Shown here: positions 15,401 through 19,273 of the stretch, one piece after another
How the letters are laid out: each line of letters starts with the position of its first letter
Position numbering within the stretch: the stretch's first letter is position 1
DNA from: CAZOHN01 sp964579325
Lineage (GTDB): Bacteria; Pseudomonadota; Alphaproteobacteria; Rhodobacterales; Rhodobacteraceae
Reading direction: 5' to 3'
NCBI GenBank assembly: GCA_964579325.1
Contig: CAZOHN010000045.1
Span: 1-19,273 of the forward strand
Length of the DNA: 19,273 bases
Program-made: the position numbers and the translations under genes
Notes under the pieces: generated by a model
What the model saw: the letters and a program-made list of their open reading frames with translations, nothing else
Databases searched by the model: none
What the model was told of the DNA's origin: nothing

Positions 15401-15866
15401 TCCTACGATCGATCCCCTGGAGCGCGACGCTGCAGCGGTCCGGATTCTCGCTGTGGGCGAAGATGCAGTCGATCCCGCCGAGGCACGGGGCCTCGCGGCG
15501 GAAGTGGCGCACGTGATCGATGACCCGATGCTTGCCGCTGTCTTTTCACCCGATGCGCTGACCGAGGTCGACATCGCCGCCGACGTTGCCGGCGTCGGCC
15601 CTCTCCTGGGTGCGATCGACCGTCTTGTCTTGATGCCCGGTCGAATCCTTGCCGTAGACTACAAGACGAATGTTCTTGTGCCGGCCACGCCGGAAGACGT
15701 TCCCGAGGGCCTCTTGCGGCAGATGGGGGCCTATGAGGCAATGCTGAAAGGTGTCTATCCCGGCAGAATCATCGAAACCGCGATCCTCTGGACAGCAGGG
15801 CCTCGGCTCATGCCACTCCCCGCCCCGCTGATCCGGGCCGCTCTCACCCGCGTGACCGCGGGTTGA
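12456..15866 (+). CDS. addA: AddA, double-strand-break repair helicase-nuclease subunit, 1136 aa
   Basis: UvrD/SF1A helicase with a C-terminal nuclease; with AddB it resects double-strand ends for RecA loading. Motifs in order: Walker A ANAGSGKT (26-33), motif Ia LTYTKAAAAEM, IQTIHAFASSLLRRFPLEAGV, Walker B VDEAQDT (Asp394-Glu395), VGDVKQSIYSFQGADP, THSFRS, VMTIHGAKGLESPIVILPDTR and RLLYVAMTRAE. The nuclease has GAIDRLV (Asp1055) and DYKTN (Asp1068, Lys1070), and upstream ARGRRLHRLFELLP supplies the histidine motif. All key residues are present. Length is normal for alphaproteobacterial AddA. ATG at 12456 overlaps the addB stop; an open extension of 13 codons upstream lies within addB. Confidence 0.97.
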   Translation: MTARADDATLRQLRAADPTGSTWVSANAGSGKTRVLTDRVVRLLLRGVLPERILCLTYTKAAAAEMQNRLFRRLGGWAMLPDDRLADSLRAIEVERAIDPEVLRESRRLFARAIEAPGGLKIQTIHAFASSLLRRFPLEAGVSPDFSELDDRARRLLLEEVADTIAEGPDARLLEGVAAHDTGGRWPDFLAEIASRRDRFATTTGVETWKERFGLPADYSAATLLTEVFLGDEAELLTALVVSLKSGTVTDAKNAEKLEPIVHGHWSLSSLRVLEDVMLTGVDAKSPFCAKTGSFPTKGTQARVANLMPRVEGLMRRIEAARPRRVALAAAERNAALHGFAGPFLSTFARRKQSQGVVDFDDLIGFARNLLRRPGVAEWVLYRLDGGIDHILVDEAQDTSPDQWDIVRMIAEEFSAGASARTDLTRTLFVVGDVKQSIYSFQGADPANFGRMAEHFRGRLETLGERLFETELTHSFRSAPAILTTVDHTFSRPELTPGLGSPPQHIAFFEDLPGRVDLWPALPKTEETEDGDWTDPVDRVTDTHHDRRLARIVAGEIRHMCDPASGTTLPLPGRDGRGVSRRPVAPGDFLVLVQRRSTLFSEIIRACKAEGLPIAGADVLRLGAEVAVKDLVALLSFLALPEDDLSLAAALRSPLFGWSEDRLFRLAHGRGKRFLWDVLRGSDAAAADTVSILDELRSAADFLRPYDLIERILVRHDGRRRLLARLGPKAEDGIDALLSQALSYEATEIPSLTGFLTYFEGDEVEVKRQLGEGAGLIRVMTIHGAKGLESPIVILPDTRASRGQDRAQLLLSDRGDVLWRTSRDEAPPEIATALADRSRKLEEERMRLLYVAMTRAESWLIVAGAGDMGRPEGGGWHALLAETLETRAGARPVGTPTGAGWRFDLGPEWDAPRLVPAPELRTARVELPLWSRAAAAEFRHQPDPRSPSDLGGAKVLPGDPLAEGKDSSLARGRRLHRLFELLPTIDPLERDAAAVRILAVGEDAVDPAEARGLAAEVAHVIDDPMLAAVFSPDALTEVDIAADVAGVGPLLGAIDRLVLMPGRILAVDYKTNVLVPATPEDVPEGLLRQMGAYEAMLKGVYPGRIIETAILWTAGPRLMPLPAPLIRAALTRVTAG

Positions 15867-15891
15867 CGCCCCCTCTGGCGCTTCATACGTT
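15863..15891 (+). promoter_or_regulatory. Predicted sigma70-type promoter for trxA, overlapping the addA stop
   Basis: TTGACG (15863-15868, five of six) contains the addA TGA stop and is 17 bases from TACGTT (15886-15891). A start near 15898 would leave a leader of about 26 nt carrying the AAGGAG site. trxA can thus be expressed apart from addAB. Confidence 0.5.
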
Positions 15892-15923
15892 CCGGATCGA
15901 CCCATGCCTCAAGGAGTTCACCC

Positions 15924-16244
15924 ATGGCCACCGTTGCAGTAAGCGACGCCACCTTCGACGCGGAGGTGCGGCAATCGCCGATCCCGGTCGTTGTCGATTT
16001 CTGGGCCGAATGGTGCGGCCCCTGCAAGATGATCGGACCGGCTCTCGAGGAGATCTCCGAGGAGCTTGCGGGCAAGGTGAAGATCGTCAAGGTCAACGTC
16101 GACGAGAATCCGGATTCCCCCGCCCGGATGGGTGTGCGCGGCATCCCGGCACTTTTCCTGTTCAAGGACGGCGAAGTGGTCTCGAACAAGGTTGGCGCAG
16201 CGCCGAAGGCGGCCCTGCAGACCTGGATTGCCAGCGCAATCTGA
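15924..16244 (+). CDS. trxA: Thioredoxin, 106 aa
   Basis: Small cytoplasmic dithiol reductase, kept reduced by thioredoxin reductase, serving ribonucleotide reductase and other disulfide enzymes. Complete thioredoxin fold with active site WCGPC (Cys31, Cys34), buried Asp25 (VVDFWAEW), VNVDENP (58-63), and the cis-proline loop RGIPALFLF (Pro75), then GAAPKAALQTWI at the C-terminus. No signal peptide. ATG at 15924 has AAGGAG nine bases upstream. It has its own predicted promoter and terminator, so it is likely monocistronic. Confidence 0.98.
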   Translation: MATVAVSDATFDAEVRQSPIPVVVDFWAEWCGPCKMIGPALEEISEELAGKVKIVKVNVDENPDSPARMGVRGIPALFLFKDGEVVSNKVGAAPKAALQTWIASAI

Positions 16245-16264
16245 CGCTTTGGCGTACTCACACG

Positions 16265-16291
16265 AAGGGGGCGTCGCATGGCGCCCCTTTT
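16265..16291 (+). terminator. Rho-independent terminator after trxA
   Basis: AAGGGG (16265-16270), a bulged G, and CGTC (16272-16275) pair with GGCG (16280-16283) and CCCCTT (16284-16289) around a GCAT loop, ending in TTTT. It lies 20 nt after the trxA stop and separates trxA from hslV. Confidence 0.75.
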
Positions 16292-16292
16292 C

Positions 16293-16323
16293 ATTGCGGA
16301 GCGCTTCACGGAAAACCCATATA
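16293..16323 (+). promoter_or_regulatory. Candidate heat-shock (sigma32-type) promoter for hslV
   Basis: CCCATATA (16316-16323) fits the sigma32-type -10 pattern CCCCATNTA closely. The upstream ATTGCG (16293-16298), 17 bases away, is only a partial match to CTTGAA and the spacing is at the long end. The start would be near 16330, just before the AAGGAG site of hslV. HslVU is a heat-shock protease in many bacteria, which fits. Confidence 0.42.
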
Positions 16324-16346
16324 GGTCCGGGTGAAGGAGACCGAAG

Positions 16347-16904
16347 ATGTCCGATCCGCAGTTTCCCGGCTGGCACGGGACCACGATACTGGGCGTTCGC
16401 AAGGGGAGCGAGGTGGTGGTGGCTGGTGATGGCCAGGTCAGTCTCGGCCAGACAGTCATCAAGGGGACCGCTCGGAAGGTGCGTCGCCTCAGTCCCGGCG
16501 GACATGAGGTCGTGGCAGGCTTTGCGGGATCAACCGCGGATGCCTTCACTCTTCTGGAGCGCCTCGAGAAGAAGCTTGAAGCCTCACCGGGACAGCTTGC
16601 CCGAGCGGCGGTCGATCTGGCCAAGGACTGGCGCACCGACAAGTATCTCCAGAAGCTGGAAGCGATGCTGATCGTAACCGATGGCGCGGAGTTGCTGGTC
16701 ATCACTGGAGCGGGGGATGTGCTTGAGCCCGAGCACGGCATCGCCGCGATCGGGTCGGGTGGCATGTACGCGCTTGCCGCCGCACGAGCGCTGGTAGACG
16801 GGCCCGAGCCAGCCGAAGCGATCGCTCGCAAGGCAATGGCGATCGCCGCCGACATCTGTGTCTATACAAACGGGAACCTCGTGGTGGAGACGATCCGTCG
16901 ATGA
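16347..16904 (+). CDS. hslV: HslV, peptidase subunit of the HslUV (ClpYQ) protease, 185 aa
   Basis: Cytoplasmic N-terminal-nucleophile threonine protease that forms a double hexamer and degrades proteins unfolded by HslU. The active threonine is Thr12 in HGTTILGVRKG, exposed after removal of an 11-residue propeptide (MSDPQFPGWHG); the conserved lysine is Lys44 (GTARKVRRL). Other family motifs: VVVAGDGQVSLGQTVIK, VAGFAGSTADAFTLLERLE, DWRTDKYLQKLEAMLIV, and IGSGGMYALAAARAL. ATG at 16347 with AAGGAG upstream. The stop overlaps the start of the membrane protein gene as ATGA. A heat-shock-like promoter lies just upstream. Confidence 0.98.
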   Translation: MSDPQFPGWHGTTILGVRKGSEVVVAGDGQVSLGQTVIKGTARKVRRLSPGGHEVVAGFAGSTADAFTLLERLEKKLEASPGQLARAAVDLAKDWRTDKYLQKLEAMLIVTDGAELLVITGAGDVLEPEHGIAAIGSGGMYALAAARALVDGPEPAEAIARKAMAIAADICVYTNGNLVVETIRR

Positions 16905-17962
16905 TCGGGCCCGAGGACCTACGTGCAGCGGTTTCCGCTGGAATAGTGTCTGAGTCTCAAGCTGTTGGTCTGACCGCTCTGGCCCACAGCCGCCGCGGAG
17001 CGCGGGAAGACCTTGCCCCGGGCGACGAGCCGTTCGAGCTCTTCAAGGGCTTCAACGAGATCTTCATCGTCGTCGGCCTCGTCATCCTCGCCGTGGGCTG
17101 GTGGGGGGTCGTCGGCGTCTGGATCGCCGCAAGCCTTGGCGGCACCATGGAGCGCCTCGTCACCGCATCGCTGATCGGAGCAGCGACGATCTGGGCCCTG
17201 TCAGAGTACTTCATCCGCCGCCGCCGCATGGTCGCGCCTGCAATTGCGCTGTCGGTGATGTTCGCCGGAAATGCTGCGGCCGGGTTTTCGGCGCAGTTGG
17301 CCCAACCTTTCATGGTAGCACAGCTGGACTTCGGGAGCCTCCCCTTGCCGCTGTTCTTCGCCACGATGGCGCTCCTCTTCTACTGGATCCGGTTTCGAGT
17401 TCCCTTCGCGTTGGCCATGATCGCGCTTGGCCTGTTCGCCTCGGCCCTTGTCGTCGCGGCGGCGCGAGCCGGGACACCCGAGAGTATCTCCGACCTCTTC
17501 CTGCTTTCGGCAGGCGGGCCCTTCGCCTGGATCACGCTGGCGCTCGGCCTCGTGGTGTTCATAGCCGCGATGGCCTTCGACATGTCTGATCCGCATCGGG
17601 TCACGCGCCGTGCGGCTAACGGTTTTTGGCTCCATGTCATCGCCGCACCGGCACTGGTCAACACGGTCGCACTCACGCTGCTCACCCGGGAGACCGCCGG
17701 TGCGAACACGACGCTGTTCATCTTTCTCGCGCTGATCGCTGTCGTCGCCGTCGTCATCGACCGCAGGTCATTCCTCATTGCCGGCGTCGGCTACTGCGTC
17801 ACGCTTGCAGCTACCGTCTTCGAAGCCGAAGGCGGCGTGTTCACCGTGCTCCTGCTCGGTGTCGCGCTCCTCGGCCTCGGCGCGTTCTGGGAGCGCATCC
17901 GGGCGGGCTTGCTTCGTGCGCTGCCATTCCTTCCGCGCCAGCGATTGCCGCCATCCGTCTGA
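16901..17962 (+). CDS. Multi-pass membrane protein of unknown function inside the hslVU operon, 353 aa
   Basis: Inner-membrane protein with a roughly 45-residue soluble, helical N-terminus (MIGPEDLRAAVSAGIVSESQA) followed by about nine or ten hydrophobic segments (roughly 52-78, 84-103, 110-128, 148-163, 168-188, 206-226, 240-262, 270-286, 291-306, 313-330) and a basic C-terminal tail. The layout, with an N-terminal helix-rich segment before many membrane spans, resembles DUF2157-type proteins, but I cannot assign it firmly. There are no catalytic motifs I recognise. The ATG overlaps the hslV stop by four bases and hslU begins 7 bp after its stop, so all three are likely one transcript and translationally coupled. 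Substrate or partner of HslUV, or simple passenger, cannot be told. Confidence 0.85.
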   Translation: MIGPEDLRAAVSAGIVSESQAVGLTALAHSRRGAREDLAPGDEPFELFKGFNEIFIVVGLVILAVGWWGVVGVWIAASLGGTMERLVTASLIGAATIWALSEYFIRRRRMVAPAIALSVMFAGNAAAGFSAQLAQPFMVAQLDFGSLPLPLFFATMALLFYWIRFRVPFALAMIALGLFASALVVAAARAGTPESISDLFLLSAGGPFAWITLALGLVVFIAAMAFDMSDPHRVTRRAANGFWLHVIAAPALVNTVALTLLTRETAGANTTLFIFLALIAVVAVVIDRRSFLIAGVGYCVTLAATVFEAEGGVFTVLLLGVALLGLGAFWERIRAGLLRALPFLPRQRLPPSV

Positions 17963-17969
17963 GGGCCCC

Positions 17970-19271
17970 ATGACAGACTTGACCCCCCGCGAGATCGTCT
18001 CGGAGCTTGATCGCTTCATCATCGGCCAGCAGGAGGCGAAGCGCGCGGTCGCCGTGGCGCTGCGCAACCGCTGGCGGCGCAAGCAGCTTGCCGACGATAT
18101 CCGCGACGAGGTTTATCCGAAGAACATCCTGATGATCGGCCCGACAGGGGTCGGCAAGACCGAGATCAGCCGCCGGCTGGCCAAGCTGGCGAAGGCGCCG
18201 TTCCTCAAGGTCGAGGCGACCAAGTTCACCGAAGTTGGCTATGTCGGCCGCGACGTCGACTCGATCATCCGCGATCTGATGGACGCCGCCATCGTCGAGA
18301 CCCGCGAGAGGATGCGTGAAGAGGTGAAGGCCCGGGCCCAGAGCGCTGCGGAGGACCGTGTGCTTGACGTCATCGCAGGGGAAGGCGCGCGGCCGCAGAC
18401 CCGCGACATGTTCCGCGACAAGCTCCGGCGGGGCGACCTCGACGACACCATGATCGAGATCGAGATCGCCGAAGCGGCCCCCGCAATGCCGATGTTCGAT
18501 CTGCCGGGCGGACAGGGTGCGCCCGGGATGATGAACCTCGGAGACCTGTTCAAGGCCTTCGGCGGGCGGCGGATGCGCAAGCGGCTGCGGGTGGCCGATG
18601 CCTACGAGCCGCTACTTTCCGAAGAGGCCGACAAGCTCCTCGACGACGAGGCGGTCAAGACGGCGGCGCTGGAAGCGGTGCAGGAAAACGGAATCGTGTT
18701 CATCGACGAGATCGACAAGGTCGCAGCGCGCTCCGAGGCGCGGGGCGCTGATGTGAGCCGCGAGGGCGTGCAGCGCGACCTCCTGCCGCTGATCGAGGGA
18801 ACGACCGTCTCGACCAAGTACGGCCCGGTCAAGACCGACCACATCCTCTTCATCGCCTCTGGTGCCTTCCACATCGCAAAGCCCTCGGATCTTCTGCCGG
18901 AACTGCAGGGGCGACTGCCGATCCGGGTGGAGTTGCGCGCGCTGACCGAAGCCGACTTCGTGCGCATCCTGACCGAAACCGACAACGCGCTGACGCTTCA
19001 ATACACCGCTCTGATGGGCACCGAACAGGTCACCGTCAGCTTCACAAAGGACGGCATCGCCGCGCTGGCCCGCATCGCCGCCGAGGTGAACCGCGCGGTC
19101 GAGAACATCGGGGCGCGCAGGCTCTATACCGTCATGGAACGTGTGTTCGAGGAGCTGTCCTTCACTGCCCCTGATCGCTCGGGCGAGGCGGTAACGGTCG
19201 ATGCCGCCTTTGTAGAGGTGCACCTCGGGGAACTGTCGCGAAGCACCGACCTCAGCCGCTATGTCCTCTAG
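17970..19271 (+). CDS. hslU: HslU, ATPase subunit of the HslUV (ClpYQ) protease, 433 aa
   Basis: AAA+ unfoldase that binds HslV and feeds it substrates. Walker A GPTGVGKT (57-64), pore loop GYVG (90-93), the inserted I-domain (about 110-230, with MMNLGDLFKAFGGRRMRKR), Walker B FIDEID (244-249), arginine/sensor regions GRLPIRVEL and sensor-2 GARR (381-384), and the C-terminal DLSRYVL tail that docks into HslV and activates it. Length is normal and complete; the TAG stop lies two bases from the window end. ATG at 17970 has GAGGG about four bases upstream and matches the family start (LTPREIVSELDRFIIGQ). An open frame further upstream is inside the membrane protein gene. Confidence 0.98.
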   Translation: MTDLTPREIVSELDRFIIGQQEAKRAVAVALRNRWRRKQLADDIRDEVYPKNILMIGPTGVGKTEISRRLAKLAKAPFLKVEATKFTEVGYVGRDVDSIIRDLMDAAIVETRERMREEVKARAQSAAEDRVLDVIAGEGARPQTRDMFRDKLRRGDLDDTMIEIEIAEAAPAMPMFDLPGGQGAPGMMNLGDLFKAFGGRRMRKRLRVADAYEPLLSEEADKLLDDEAVKTAALEAVQENGIVFIDEIDKVAARSEARGADVSREGVQRDLLPLIEGTTVSTKYGPVKTDHILFIASGAFHIAKPSDLLPELQGRLPIRVELRALTEADFVRILTETDNALTLQYTALMGTEQVTVSFTKDGIAALARIAAEVNRAVENIGARRLYTVMERVFEELSFTAPDRSGEAVTVDAAFVEVHLGELSRSTDLSRYVL

Positions 19272-19273
19272 AG

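Noticed and set aside
1..19273. Mobile elements, CRISPR arrays, tRNA/rRNA genes, defence systems
   Set aside because: No transposase, integrase, regular repeat spacing or RNA gene signature seen; gene content is ordinary core chromosome.

Overview
The window (about 19.3 kb, GC-rich, with one internal run of 100 Ns) looks like chromosomal core DNA from an alphaproteobacterium of the Rhodobacteraceae/Roseobacter type. The main reasons are the RegB/PrrB-SenC/PrrC-RegA/PrrA redox-control locus in its typical divergent layout next to ahcY, an alphaproteobacterial-type AddB/AddA pair without AddB iron-sulfur cysteines, and the linked tsaE-sugar kinase-murU block. I see no insertion sequence, phage gene, CRISPR array, tRNA or rRNA.

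Left part (1-5873): a 3'-truncated ahcY (minus strand) is divergent from an HD-domain hydrolase gene. A LysR-type regulator follows, divergent from a 49-codon minus-strand small ORF, with an inverted repeat between them. Then comes the minus-strand group senC-regA-lipoprotein and, divergently, regB. RegB senses redox state through a quinone-site motif and a cysteine beside its phosphoacceptor histidine and phosphorylates RegA. SenC is the Sco1-like copper/thiol protein of the same locus. The H-NS-like hvrA gene known downstream of regA in Rhodobacter capsulatus is absent; a lipoprotein gene of unknown function overlaps regA in that position.

Central part (5953-15866): a membrane-anchored triple-PAS protein without an output domain is followed by tightly overlapping plus-strand genes. 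These are a TsaE (t6A tRNA modification ATPase) fused in frame to an AmgK-like sugar kinase, a MurU-like uridylyltransferase (cell-wall sugar recycling), addB and addA (double-strand-break repair helicase-nuclease). addB is interrupted by the assembly gap. The two halves lie in different frames and together fall roughly 150 residues short of the family length, so the gap size is a placeholder.

Right part (15867-19273): trxA, with a good predicted sigma70-type promoter overlapping the addA stop and a rho-independent terminator, then a possible heat-shock type promoter and hslV - multi-pass membrane protein - hslU. The membrane protein gene is translationally coupled between the two subunits of the HslUV protease.

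No radically new system is visible. The points most worth following up are the TsaE-kinase fusion, the membrane protein inside hslVU, the output-less PAS protein behind regB, the lipoprotein overlapping regA and the small ORF with the LysR operator.
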